Shown here: positions 17,935 through 25,758 of the stretch, in pieces
Layout: the number at the start of each line of letters is the position of its first letter
Position numbering within the stretch: position 1 is the first letter of the stretch
Assembly (NCBI GenBank): GCA_023381895.1
Contig: JAMCTA010000168.1
Coordinates: 1 to 39,165 of the forward strand
Direction of reading: 5' to 3'
Source: Chloroflexota bacterium
Lineage (GTDB): Bacteria > Chloroflexota > UBA4733
Length of the DNA: 39,165 bases
The notes under the pieces: model-generated
Seen by the model: the letters and a program-made list of their open reading frames with translations, nothing else
What the model was told of the DNA's origin: nothing
Databases searched by the model: none
Translations under genes and position numbers: made by a program

Positions 17935-17963
17935 TTGGTGGCATGCAAAAGAAACCGTATGCT
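17935..17963 (+). promoter_or_regulatory. Putative sigma-70-type promoter for the AI-2E-family gene
   Basis: TTGGTG (17935-17940), a 17-base spacer and TATGCT (17958-17963) form a plausible promoter about 50 bases before the GTG start at 18017. Confidence 0.45.
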
Positions 17964-18016
17964 CTGCACCCCGATCCTGCGCCTGTGCTAGTTATAGAGA
18001 GTCTGGAGAGTGAGAC

Positions 18017-19147
18017 GTGGGGAATCCCTCGCCACCTCAGTCCGATGGCATCGACTGGGCACAGACACGAGACATCCTCATATCAGTCTTGATCCTCGGT
18101 ATCATTGTGTACGCCGTGGGCATGCTTGCCCGCCACATACTCCAAACAGTCCTCGCGTTCCTCGTCGCCTCGCTCTTAGCGTTCGCGGTGCTGCCACTGG
18201 TGGATGGACTAACGGCTCGCCATCTTCCGCGCTGGCTGGCAGTGCTGGTGGTGTATATCGGTCTGCTCGTCATGCTGGTCGTCGGAGTGTTCCTCATCGG
18301 TGGTCAGCTTGTGAACCAGCTCACGTTGCTGGCGACTCAGGTCCCTGCCTACACGCTGGCCACGGAGCGGCTACTGGTGCAGCTTCAGCTCTACCTGCAG
18401 GCGCACGGAATCAATCTCAACCTCAACCAGCAGCTTGGCACCGTCACCTCAGGCTTGCAGGCGGCATTCAGTGGTGTGCTCGGCCAGAGCCTCCACGTGC
18501 TCTCGGGGCTGACCAGCGCAGTGGTGAGTGTGGTGCTCGTGGTATTCTTCAGTATCTATCTCGTTGCGGATGCGCACCGCATCAGTGCAAGCGTTCCCCT
18601 GCTCTTGCCACGGCGTTATCGCCAGATCGTGCGTTTCGTAGAAGCCGCCATCTCAGATAAGGTTGGCGGGTTCATTCGCGGGCAGCTGGTTATGGCCTTG
18701 ATCGTCGCGATCACGACGGGGGTCGTGGCTACCGTGCTACGCGTGCATTTTCCGCTCATCGTTGGCGTGGTCGCCTTCTTCTTCGAGCTCATACCGACAG
18801 TTGGTCCAGTTCTTATCGGCCTCATGCTCACGATCATCGCCATCTTCCAATCCTTCGGGCTGCTCATAGCCGTGCTAGTGTTCTATGCCGTGCTGCACAC
18901 GATCGAGAGCAACTTCCTCGGCCCGCGGGTGGTGGGGCACGCGGTGGGACTTCCACCCTTTGTCTCGCTCATTGCCATTGTTGCAGGTGCAGAAGTCGGA
19001 GGAATTCTTGGCGCGCTCTTTGCAGTACCGGCGACGGCGCTGGTCGTTGCTCTGGTGGGAGCGGCCATTGAAGAGTGGCGGTTGGCTGACACCAGCCAGC
19101 GAGATATCTCTAGTACGAAGGATAGTGTACCCCCACGGCCCAGCTGA
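18017..19147 (+). CDS. AI-2E transporter family (PerM/UPF0118) membrane protein
   Basis: A protein of 376 residues with about eight membrane helices in the pattern typical of PF01594: two close N-terminal helices (ILISVLILGIIVYAVGML; TVLAFLVASLLAFAVLPLV), a third near residue 80, an amphipathic soluble region (about 105-165), then C-terminal helices. The family landmarks are GGFIRGQLVMALIVAI, LIVGVVAFFFELIPTVGPVL and VGHAVGLPPFVSLIAI. Members include TqsA (autoinducer-2 export) and Na+(K+)/H+ antiporters, so transport is likely but the substrate is unknown. GTG 18017 has GGAGAG about 6 bases before it. The C-terminal tail is short and cytoplasmic. Confidence 0.85.
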   Translation: MGNPSPPQSDGIDWAQTRDILISVLILGIIVYAVGMLARHILQTVLAFLVASLLAFAVLPLVDGLTARHLPRWLAVLVVYIGLLVMLVVGVFLIGGQLVNQLTLLATQVPAYTLATERLLVQLQLYLQAHGINLNLNQQLGTVTSGLQAAFSGVLGQSLHVLSGLTSAVVSVVLVVFFSIYLVADAHRISASVPLLLPRRYRQIVRFVEAAISDKVGGFIRGQLVMALIVAITTGVVATVLRVHFPLIVGVVAFFFELIPTVGPVLIGLMLTIIAIFQSFGLLIAVLVFYAVLHTIESNFLGPRVVGHAVGLPPFVSLIAIVAGAEVGGILGALFAVPATALVVALVGAAIEEWRLADTSQRDISSTKDSVPPRPS

Positions 19148-19282
19148 CTACCTGATCACAGCCGCTTCTAACGGAGTGGTCAGCAGCCCACGATCTACAT
19201 CCGCCCCCGCCATTCGTCGTGCTAGGATGCAGGCGTACGAACTCCGTCACTCACGTACAGGCCCGAAGGGACAGGACGGATC

Positions 19283-20581
19283 ATGATCGTTCACTCACCG
19301 CTAGCGGTTGTGCTCGCAGGAGGCATCAACTCGCGCTTCTGGCCACTGCGCGAGAAGTCACTCCTGTCGCTCTGTGATGCAACGCTGCTCGAGCGTCACC
19401 TCGACGAACTCATAGCAGCGGACGTCACGGAAGTTGTGATCGTTGGGACACCCGATAATGCTGAGAGATTGCACGAGATGACCTCGTACGTCTCGGGCTG
19501 CAAAGTGCAGATAGTAGTGCAGTCAGAAGCGCTCGGCATGGGCGATGCCCTTCTGACTGCCGCTCGGTCGGTACCAGTCGTATCAGAGCGCCCTTTGCTG
19601 GTTACCCAAGTGCACGATCTCTTCTCCGATCACTTGACTGCACGCGTTCTTGCCGCGTTTCGGCACGATCCCGCGATGTCCTACCTAGGGGCCTACCGCT
19701 CGGCGAGCTACTTTCCCGGGGGCTACTTCAAGTTTGACGGTGAGAGGTTGGGAGGCCTCATTGAGAAGCCGGAAAAAGGTCACGAGCCGAGCGATCTCGT
19801 GAGTGTCGTGGTGCGCCTCCATCGTGACCCCGAGAGGCTCATCGAGCTCATCCAGCAAGAGTATATGCTCGGGGGGGCCGATGATCACTACGAGCGTGCG
19901 ATTGCGAAGCAGATGCGAGAGCATGAGCACCGGCCAGTGGTACACAGCGGCGTCTGGAGTGCCCTGAAGTATCCGTGGCACGTGCTCGACGCAGTTGACC
20001 TGGTGCTGGGGCAGATCCAGCGCAGCCAGATCTCCCCTGAGGCCGAGATTCATTCCTCGGCCGCCATCAGTGGTCCCGTGGTCATAGCGCCTGGAGCACG
20101 CTTGATGGCGGGGTCAGCGATCACCGGCCCTGCGTACGTCGGTCGCGACGTCATCGTTGGCAACAATGCTCTTGTCCGCCAGAGTATCGTGGAACACGGT
20201 AGTGTCATCGGGTTCGGAAGCGAGATTGCTCGGAGCTACATCGGGCCGCAGTGTTCCTTTCACACCAACTACGTGGGGGACTCAGTGATCGGTGAGGGGT
20301 CCAGCTTCGGAGCGGGAACAGTAACCGCCAATCTCCGGCTGGATCATGAAGCGGTTCCATCGATGGTCAAGGGAGAGCGGCTAGTGACCGGACGCCAGAA
20401 GCTAGGGTTGGTTTGCGGTCGACACGCTGCGCTAGGGGTACAGGTGGCCACGATGCCAGGAATCAAGATAGGGGAGCATGCTGTCGTCGGCCCCGGTGTC
20501 GTCGTCTATCGAGACGTTCCTGATCATACACAGGTGATGCTCCGGCAGGAGCTCCGCACGTTCGCACGCCGGGCCGGCTGA
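19283..20581 (+). CDS. GlmU-like sugar-1-phosphate nucleotidylyltransferase with beta-helix domain
   Basis: A protein of 432 residues. The N-terminal Rossmann-like nucleotidyltransferase domain has the signature LAGGINSRFWPLREK (11-25), the GG...R..PL..K pattern that binds NTP. From about residue 250 there are hexapeptide repeats (EIHSSAAISGPVVIAPGARL; AYVGRDVIVGNNALV). The later GEGSSFGAGTVTANLRLD, KGERLVTGRQKLG and MPGIKIGEHAVVGPGVVVYRD resemble the archaeal bifunctional GlmU-like enzymes. It should make a UDP- or dTDP-activated sugar or amino sugar, possibly also acetylating it. ATG 19283 has AGGA about 8 bases upstream. It is probably a precursor supplier for envelope glycans (inference). 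The reading SRFWPL is unusual next to the common TRLxPL. Confidence 0.83.
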   Translation: MIVHSPLAVVLAGGINSRFWPLREKSLLSLCDATLLERHLDELIAADVTEVVIVGTPDNAERLHEMTSYVSGCKVQIVVQSEALGMGDALLTAARSVPVVSERPLLVTQVHDLFSDHLTARVLAAFRHDPAMSYLGAYRSASYFPGGYFKFDGERLGGLIEKPEKGHEPSDLVSVVVRLHRDPERLIELIQQEYMLGGADDHYERAIAKQMREHEHRPVVHSGVWSALKYPWHVLDAVDLVLGQIQRSQISPEAEIHSSAAISGPVVIAPGARLMAGSAITGPAYVGRDVIVGNNALVRQSIVEHGSVIGFGSEIARSYIGPQCSFHTNYVGDSVIGEGSSFGAGTVTANLRLDHEAVPSMVKGERLVTGRQKLGLVCGRHAALGVQVATMPGIKIGEHAVVGPGVVVYRDVPDHTQVMLRQELRTFARRAG

Positions 20582-20586
20582 TCTAG

Positions 20587-20605
20587 GCCACAGGGACCTT
20601 GTGGC
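20587..20605. terminator. Hairpin between convergent genes
   Basis: GCCACA...TGTGGC can extend to an 8-bp stem (one G-T pair) with a 3-base loop, six bases after the stop of the nucleotidyltransferase gene. There is no T-run. It may act as a transcript end for the convergent pair. Confidence 0.4.
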
Positions 20606-20672
20606 TCTGCGGATAGGAGAACAGCAGTTCACCTCCTGTGCTCCCGGCCCTCCTCGCAGTTCCAGATGGAAG

Positions 20673-21782
20673 CTACGCAGTCATGTTCTCTGGGTAGCGC
20701 TGAACTTTGGCGTGCTGCGACTGCTGGGCCAGCCAGTCTGAGTAGATCTTCTGCTTCACGTCAGAGACCTGTGTGGGTGTTAAAGGGCGTGCAGGGCCGA
20801 CATCTATGACCTGAATGATGTCGAAGGCCCCGTTATCGGGCAGCACAGAGGAGATCTGTAGAGGCTTGGCGTGGAATGCGAAAGTGTCGAACACCTTGTC
20901 TTGAAGTGCCGCAGGAGTCCAGGCGACGGTACGGCTCGTTTCATTAGCTGAGGGATCTTTGGCGAACTGGAGGTTCACCTGTCCCCAGCTCTGACCCTGG
21001 TGAAGCTCAGCAAGGGCCTTGTCGGCACTCGCTTTCGAACCGAATGTCATGATACGAGCGCTGACTTGCGGCTGCACCTCCTGGAGGTCGCGGTTGAGAT
21101 ACGCTTTGACGTTGGCAATGGTCTGGCGATCGACTAGGATCTGGTGGAATCCTGCCTGGCTCATTCCAATCTTAGCGAGCGTGCTATTGAGCTGCTGCTG
21201 TGTTGTGACGCCGAGGCGCTCTTTCTCCGTGGCCAGAGCATCCTGCAGCTGCTTTTCCGAAGGAACAAGCGCGCTGGCAGGTGCGCCGCTCTTTTCCAGT
21301 ACCGGCAGGCCATCTTGGACGATGCGGAAGTCGATGAGGTCGTTGGCTGCCTGCTGAGCAGCGCCTTGAAGCTGCTGCTGCAGCTGACTGACTTTCGCTT
21401 GTTGCTGAGCTGCGGCCGTGCTGCTTGTGGTGGGAGGCTGGCTCGTCTGAATCTGCTGCAACTGCTGATTGATCTCGAACTGTAGTAGCGCTTCATAGTG
21501 CTGCCACGTCGAGCGCTGAATGACGTAGCCGTTGACTTCTGCCACAGGCAGTCGCGGTGTGCGGATGTCATTGATGTAGAAGCCTATACCGCCGATGATG
21601 AGGACGACGATGAAGGTCAGGATAGAGAGCGCAACAACCCACTGGGTCCGTCGCTGCTCACGTTCCGCTCGAGTGAGTGCCGGATCAAAGTTGAAGATGA
21701 GCGGCTTACGGAAGGAGCGCGTGCGCCGGCGGGCCTTCGAGGAAGTGCTGCCCTGTGCGCTGAATAGCGGCGAAAGCGGCAC
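20673..21782 (-). CDS. Membrane-anchored PpiC/SurA-like parvulin peptidyl-prolyl isomerase
   Basis: A protein of 369 residues. An N-terminal cytoplasmic basic stretch leads to one membrane helix (about 48-70, ALSILTFIVVLIIGGIGFY), then a Gln-rich coiled-coil region (about 95-150) and a SurA-N-like helical region. A parvulin-like domain (about 240-335) follows: VSARIMTFGSKASADKAL, WGQVNLQFAKDPSANE and AFDIIQVIDVG. Such proteins assist folding of exported proteins outside the membrane. GTG 21782 lies 8 bases after the rpsR stop, so it appears to be the last gene of the ribosomal operon, where rplI is often found. No ribosome site is seen, suggesting coupling to rpsR. Whether the isomerase site is active cannot be judged. 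Confidence 0.8.
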   Translation of the reverse strand: MPLSPLFSAQGSTSSKARRRTRSFRKPLIFNFDPALTRAEREQRRTQWVVALSILTFIVVLIIGGIGFYINDIRTPRLPVAEVNGYVIQRSTWQHYEALLQFEINQQLQQIQTSQPPTTSSTAAAQQQAKVSQLQQQLQGAAQQAANDLIDFRIVQDGLPVLEKSGAPASALVPSEKQLQDALATEKERLGVTTQQQLNSTLAKIGMSQAGFHQILVDRQTIANVKAYLNRDLQEVQPQVSARIMTFGSKASADKALAELHQGQSWGQVNLQFAKDPSANETSRTVAWTPAALQDKVFDTFAFHAKPLQISSVLPDNGAFDIIQVIDVGPARPLTPTQVSDVKQKIYSDWLAQQSQHAKVQRYPENMTA

Positions 21783-21790
21783 GGCGAGCG

Positions 21791-22072
21791 TCAGCCTCGC
21801 GCGTGAATGGGAGCGAAAGGCAGCAACGCCATGTGGCGCGCCCGTTTGAGGGCTATTGTGAGCTTACGCTGGTGGGTGGCGCAAACGCCCGTCTTGCGTC
21901 GTGGCTCGATTTTCGCTCGCTCTGAAATGTACTTGCGCAAGCGGTTGACATCCTTGTAATCAATGTAGGCCACGTGGTCGGCGCAGAAGCTGCAGACCTT
22001 GCGGCGGCCTGGGCGATCCCGGCGTGCGTCACGTCCGCTCGAGCTGCTGCCAGATGTGTGGGTTCGGGGCAT
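21791..22072 (-). CDS. rpsR: 30S ribosomal protein S18
   Basis: A protein of 93 residues. The S18 core is clear: [20 protein letters not shown], then [19 protein letters not shown] and [20 protein letters not shown]. The two CxxC-like cysteines plus GVCATHQR suggest the zinc-binding (C+) form of S18. The N-terminus is a basic, Ser-rich extension. ATG 22072 is chosen over GTG 22120 because GAGG lies about 9 bases before it and family members start near here. S18 binds S6 on the 30S platform. Confidence 0.96.
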   Translation of the reverse strand: MPRTHTSGSSSSGRDARRDRPGRRKVCSFCADHVAYIDYKDVNRLRKYISERAKIEPRRKTGVCATHQRKLTIALKRARHMALLPFAPIHARG

Positions 22073-22149
22073 GATTCTAACCTCTCTGCATACCAGTGCC
22101 GCGGTGAGGCGGCGTCTCAATATTTGCCAGTGGGGAGTCGAGGCACTGG

Positions 22150-22566
22150 CTAGAAGGGCAGGTCACCATCACTAGCGAGGTCGGCCTCTGGCTCCAGACC
22201 TTCTCCTGGAGTGTCGCCGGGTGTTGTGGATCCACGGGAGCCCAACATGATCATCTGGCTAGCGATGACTTCCGTACGCTGGTGACGTTGCCCCTCCTGG
22301 TCTTGCCAGGAGCGCGTCTGCAGGCGACCCTCGATGTACACTTGCTGACCCTTGTGAAGGTAGTTGTGCGCCGTTTCGGCCAGCCGCTCGTACATAACCA
22401 CGTTGAACCATTCGGTCTCCTCACGCGGCTGACCATCCGGAGCGTTGCGCCGGTAGTTCACGGCGACAGAGAATGAAGTGACAGGGCGTCCGTTCGGCAG
22501 GTAGCGCATTTCCGGATCCCGCCCAAGATTCCCGATGATCATGACCTTGTTGAGTGAGCTTGGCAT
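22150..22566 (-). CDS. ssb: Single-stranded DNA-binding protein
   Basis: A protein of 138 residues. The OB-fold starts [23 protein letters not shown] and continues through [23 protein letters not shown] and [17 protein letters not shown] short Gly/Thr/Pro linker follows, and the acidic tip DGDLPF corresponds to the DDDIPF partner-binding tail. It coats single-stranded DNA in replication and repair. ATG 22566 has AGAGGA about 6 bases before it; a GTG five codons upstream is less likely. It lies between rpsF and rpsR, the usual bacterial order. Confidence 0.96.
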   Translation of the reverse strand: MPSSLNKVMIIGNLGRDPEMRYLPNGRPVTSFSVAVNYRRNAPDGQPREETEWFNVVMYERLAETAHNYLHKGQQVYIEGRLQTRSWQDQEGQRHQRTEVIASQMIMLGSRGSTTPGDTPGEGLEPEADLASDGDLPF

Positions 22567-22672
22567 CGACGTCCTCTCCACCTTCGTTCGCTAGGAGCTT
22601 CCTCACATTGAGATGTACTCGCGGGTCTGGTCGCAAGGCGGAAGTGTGCCTCCCTGAGGTCGGGTGACGGGG

Positions 22673-22960
22673 CTATTCGCCCTCGCGGATGATGAGGTGA
22701 CGTAGCACATCCTCATTCACCCGCAGTTGAAACTCAAGCTGCCCAACTTGAGCCGGATCGAGTGTGAAGTTGAGGACGTGGTAGAAGCCTTCGTGAAAGT
22801 GACGGATTGGATAGGCGAGTCGCCGCCTCCCCATCGTCGTATCTTTGACGGTCTGTCCACCCTGGGTAGTGATGAGTGTGGCCAGACGCTCTGGGTAAGC
22901 GTTGACCTCTTCTTCAGATAGGTCAGGCCTCAGACACACCATGATCTCATATGCGTTCAA
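22673..22960 (-). CDS. rpsF: 30S ribosomal protein S6
   Basis: A protein of 95 residues. It starts NAYEIMVCLRPDLSEEEVN and contains TTQGGQTVKDTTMGRRRLAYPI, HFHEGFYHVLNFTLDP and the terminal NEDVLRHLIIREGE, all diagnostic of S6. TTG at 22960 is taken as the start because GGAGAGG lies about 8 bases upstream and S6 proteins begin exactly here. The frame is open upstream to 23053, but that part overlaps a structured leader. It is the first gene of the rpsF-ssb-rpsR operon. Confidence 0.95.
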   Translation of the reverse strand: MNAYEIMVCLRPDLSEEEVNAYPERLATLITTQGGQTVKDTTMGRRRLAYPIRHFHEGFYHVLNFTLDPAQVGQLEFQLRVNEDVLRHLIIREGE

Positions 22961-22987
22961 CTGTCGACCTCTCCACACGGGTATGCC

Positions 22988-23014
22988 CCGAGGAACGGCA
23001 ACTTGCCGCCTCGG
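22988..23014 (-). promoter_or_regulatory. Bulged hairpin in the rpsF leader, possible S6:S18 autoregulatory element
   Basis: On the minus-strand RNA, CCGAGG-CGGC-AAGUU-GCCG-UU-CCUCGG folds into 6 bp stacked on 4 bp with a two-base bulge on the 3' side. It ends 27 bases before the rpsF start codon. Many bacteria carry an S6:S18-binding hairpin with a bulge in this leader, usually containing CCG. Here the bulge is UU, so the match is only partial. Confidence 0.4.
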
Positions 23015-23092
23015 AGCGGGAGCTCTGCACCGCGGTGACGCATGGCTCGTCATCGCAATGGCCCGTGGCTCTATTCACGGCGCTAGCTGGCC

Positions 23093-23098
23093 AGTCTA
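23093..23098 (-). promoter_or_regulatory. Putative extended -10 element for rpsF operon
   Basis: On the minus strand TGTTAGACT gives TG-N-TAGACT, an extended -10. No good -35 is present. It would start a leader of about 125 bases containing the bulged hairpin. Confidence 0.35.
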
Positions 23099-23118
23099 AC
23101 ACATAGAGAGGGGCGTGG

Positions 23119-25086
23119 TTACAGAATTTCGCAGCGGTCGCCGGTGCAGGCGAACTCACGCGTGCTCTCGGTTCGATCTTCAAGCTCGTAGGTCGCGAGA
23201 AGTCGGTAGTCAATCTTCGGGAACGCCGTGAGACGGGCTTGGTACTCCTGCTCACTGATATCTTCGTAGGGAGCGAGCCGATAGACGTGATCACTCCGGG
23301 GCAGAAAGGACAGTCCACCAATCTCATCCCAGTGGTCGTACACCCAGCGCCCAACGGTATCCCACTCATCCGGGCCGACGTAAATAGTTTGCGATGGGTT
23401 GTGCTCAGTGAACTGAACCTTCACGGTTAGCCAGTACTCGAGTTGTTCGAGGGCACTCATGTCGTGACGGGTAATGGCTCCATCTGGTGCCTTGACGGGA
23501 AACTCGACGACCCAAGTAGTGGCGGTTTCTTGCTGCTGACCTACTTCGGGGAACAGTGGCACGCCAGCATCGTGAAGCAGACGGTAGAGCGGGTCGGTCG
23601 CAGAAACACGCACGCGGCGGACGTAGTAACGGGCAAAGCGTGGGTGCATCCCGGAGGCGCAGTCGGCCATCTGGCTCGCGTTCCCCGAGGGCTTGACGCA
23701 GGTCACGGCAGCGGATGGGTTGATTCCCAAGCGCTGAGCGTACTCGGCATTGGCGGCGATCGTCAGGTCACGAAGCTCCGCCATGAGCGCAGGGTTCTTC
23801 CAGAAGACCGGGCAGTCGAGTTGACCGGTGACACTTACACCGAGGAGGCGTTCCTCTTCACAGTTCTGCCGCCATTGTGGGCGCAGATACGGGAAGCTCG
23901 TGAGCATGCTCTGAACGGTCCCAATCAATGTTGCAAGACGGATCTTGTGGCGCAGCGACGTGGGAGTGTCATACGAGCGGGCAACGACCTCACTCAGGTT
24001 ACAGAACTCATAAGGGCGGAGCGTGATCTCACCACACGGGTTGGTGCCAAACTCGGCATCCGGGCGGCGACTTGGCCGGAGGGCACGGGCCGCCTGCCGG
24101 TTGAAGATGCCACGCTCTCCTGTGCCGGATGCAGAAAGAGCGTTCCACTCTTCTAGGAAGGCCCCCCAGGAGGGCCTGGACTCATAGACAGCACTGTTGT
24201 TTGCCATGCTCCGGTGCGGAGCGGTGATCCAGTATTGTCCATCTTTCGCGTGCCTGAGATCGACGTCGCCGAAATCAGAAAGGGAAATCTCGGCGCTGCG
24301 CCGGACGCCACCCATCACCACGACGTCGCCAATCTTGGTGGCGATGTCGTGGCACTCCAGGCTGGTGAGCTGCCGCCCCTGGGCGCCCAGAACGATCCGG
24401 CGGGTGAAGTCGAGTAGACCGCGCAGCGGCTCAGGGCCCGACGCGCGGCCGCCCTTGGTCTGTAGTGGGGCTCCAGCGGGGCGGATCAAGTGGTAGTCGA
24501 ACGTGACGTCTTGACCAGCGAACCAGGCCGTGAGCCCCAGCTTGAGCGCATCTGCCCAGCCCTCGGTGTCGTCTGGGATGACAAATGTGGGAACGTGGCT
24601 AGGGCGCTGGGGTGCCACGACCGGCAGCTGCTGAACGTAACGACGCTCGACACTGAAGCCAACGCCCGTTCCAGCCATCAAGATATAGAGAATCTCGGCG
24701 AATGATTCAATAGAATCAATGGGCAGATAGCTGCAGTTGTAGGCGGTGATAGGGTTGACACGTGCCGCCTTACCGGCCATCGCCAGCAGTCGCGATGATG
24801 GCCGGACCCCGTGCGTGAGCAGCGCTTCCCGTACTTCAGCCCATTCGCTAGCGGCGATGGCCGGACCAGCGGTCTCACCCAGAAACTCGATGACTCGTTC
24901 GACCGTCTCTTCCCACGTCTCGCGGCGCGCGCGCTCTGGATCCCAGCGGGCATACGTGCGCACGAACACGAACTCGGCAAGCTCATTCGGGAAGCGCCCG
25001 TGTTCGGGCAGGTGGGCGCTCTTGGCAGCTGCAGCACTTCGAGAAGAGGTCGTAATGACAGAGTGGGAAGATTCGGTGATTACCAT
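23119..25086 (-). CDS. nrdJ: Adenosylcobalamin-dependent ribonucleoside-triphosphate reductase (class II, monomeric)
   Basis: A protein of 655 residues, shorter than the roughly 740 of Lactobacillus leichmannii RTPR but with its landmarks: RTYARWDPERARRETWEETV near the N-terminus, C118 in YNCSYLP, GTGVGFSVER, and the active-site segment NPCGEI with C351, E353 and C362. The Cys spacing of 11 matches the thiyl radical Cys408 and redox Cys419, with C118 matching Cys119. The C-terminus ends in CX4C (C647 and C652, FACTGDRCEIL), the swinging disulfide that accepts thioredoxin electrons. It reduces NTPs to dNTPs using B12 and needs no oxygen. ATG 25086 has AAGGGG 7 bases upstream. Long non-coding DNA precedes it. 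cobT lies about 10 kb away. Confidence 0.93.
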   Translation of the reverse strand: MVITESSHSVITTSSRSAAAAKSAHLPEHGRFPNELAEFVFVRTYARWDPERARRETWEETVERVIEFLGETAGPAIAASEWAEVREALLTHGVRPSSRLLAMAGKAARVNPITAYNCSYLPIDSIESFAEILYILMAGTGVGFSVERRYVQQLPVVAPQRPSHVPTFVIPDDTEGWADALKLGLTAWFAGQDVTFDYHLIRPAGAPLQTKGGRASGPEPLRGLLDFTRRIVLGAQGRQLTSLECHDIATKIGDVVVMGGVRRSAEISLSDFGDVDLRHAKDGQYWITAPHRSMANNSAVYESRPSWGAFLEEWNALSASGTGERGIFNRQAARALRPSRRPDAEFGTNPCGEITLRPYEFCNLSEVVARSYDTPTSLRHKIRLATLIGTVQSMLTSFPYLRPQWRQNCEEERLLGVSVTGQLDCPVFWKNPALMAELRDLTIAANAEYAQRLGINPSAAVTCVKPSGNASQMADCASGMHPRFARYYVRRVRVSATDPLYRLLHDAGVPLFPEVGQQQETATTWVVEFPVKAPDGAITRHDMSALEQLEYWLTVKVQFTEHNPSQTIYVGPDEWDTVGRWVYDHWDEIGGLSFLPRSDHVYRLAPYEDISEQEYQARLTAFPKIDYRLLATYELEDRTESTREFACTGDRCEIL

Positions 25087-25138
25087 GGCAGCCCCTTGAT
25101 TCCTATGCTACCGCCCTTGTGGCGATCTTTTTGAGGCT

Positions 25139-25171
25139 CACCACTAGCCGCGTCCAGCGATACTAGTGGTG
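25139..25171. repeat. Perfect 9-bp inverted repeat in nrdJ leader
   Basis: CACCACTAG and CTAGTGGTG flank a 15-base loop. The repeat ends 53 bases upstream of the nrdJ start codon, so it could be an operator or a leader hairpin. It does not match the NrdR-box consensus. Confidence 0.55.
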
Positions 25172-25304
25172 CGATGTCTCAGTGACACCCATCGACCACA
25201 ACATATCGTACCAGCCACCCTTTGTCTCTACTACATCTTGTGTTGTCTCCTGTCGTTCTGTCACAGTGGAGGCGCCAGGCCAATCGTGGTAGGAGTATGG
25301 GTAC

Positions 25305-25336
25305 GGGCCTTATGCTGCGCAAGGCCGCCGCCCTTT
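25305..25336 (+). terminator. Terminator-like hairpin without an upstream gene
   Basis: GGGC (25305-25308) can pair with GCCC (25330-25333), which is followed by TTTT. Alternatively GGCCTT (25306-25311) pairs with AAGGCC (25321-25326). The arrangement resembles a weak intrinsic terminator for plus-strand transcription, although no plus-strand gene precedes it. Confidence 0.3.
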
Positions 25337-25647
25337 TAACCTGCTCGCGGCGCGATTGTGACGGCTTTCACGGCTGGTGTCCGTAGTGTCCGAAGGTGTG
25401 CGTAGCCGCAGGCTTTGGACGTGCTTACGCCCGTTGCCTATCTTTCCTAGAACCGTGGCACGCGGCATATATCTATTTATGATTTATGATCCGCGCTCAA
25501 ACCTGCTACCTATGCGGAACTCGAGAGGACAGGCTGTTTGTGGCTGTGGCCCCCCTTATTCACGTGCCGAGCATTCCACCGCTCTCGAGGGATGATGTGA
25601 GACGCGGCATGGCGTCGAGCGAGTAGGGAGTCTGATCGCGTGTACGA

Positions 25648-25672
25648 AGCCGGGTTACTAGCAGACCCGGCT
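25648..25672. terminator. Hairpin downstream of nfo
   Basis: AGCCGGGT and ACCCGGCT form a perfect 8-bp stem with a 9-base loop, about 87 bases beyond the nfo stop on the minus strand. No T-run follows on that strand. It may end the PHP-nfo transcript. Confidence 0.4.
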
Positions 25673-25758
25673 ATTGCCTGCTGGACACACTACTGACTGG
25701 CGGTTCGCGAGCAGGAAGAGAGGACAATCAGGCTGGGGGACATCGTAGGCTGGTTGCT

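Larger units (their letters stand above)
25087..25758. other. Long intergenic region upstream of nrdJ, no convincing gene
   Basis: These 672 bases separate nrdJ from nfo, both on the minus strand. The longest open frame (25377-25595, plus) has no ribosome site and an amino-acid mix unlike a real protein. The region holds an inverted repeat near nrdJ, a terminator-like hairpin at 25305-25336, an AT-rich island around 25465-25490 with TTTATGA twice in a row, a bulged stem near 25400-25435, and an 8-bp hairpin at 25648-25672. No tRNA, tmRNA, RNase P, SRP RNA or B12-box motif was recognised. Confidence 0.6.

Noticed and set aside
25465..25490. AT-rich tract CATATATCTATTTATG as an NrdR box
   Set aside because: It lacks the symmetric ACACTATATATAGTGT-like pattern and a second correctly spaced box.
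25377..25595. 72-codon plus-strand open frame in the nrdJ-nfo gap
   Set aside because: No ribosome site, no recognisable domain, and composition unlike neighbouring proteins; treated as non-coding.
25681..25758. tRNA-like T-arm sequence GGTTCGCGAGC
   Set aside because: The T-loop lacks the conserved A58, and no acceptor, D or anticodon stems can be built around it.
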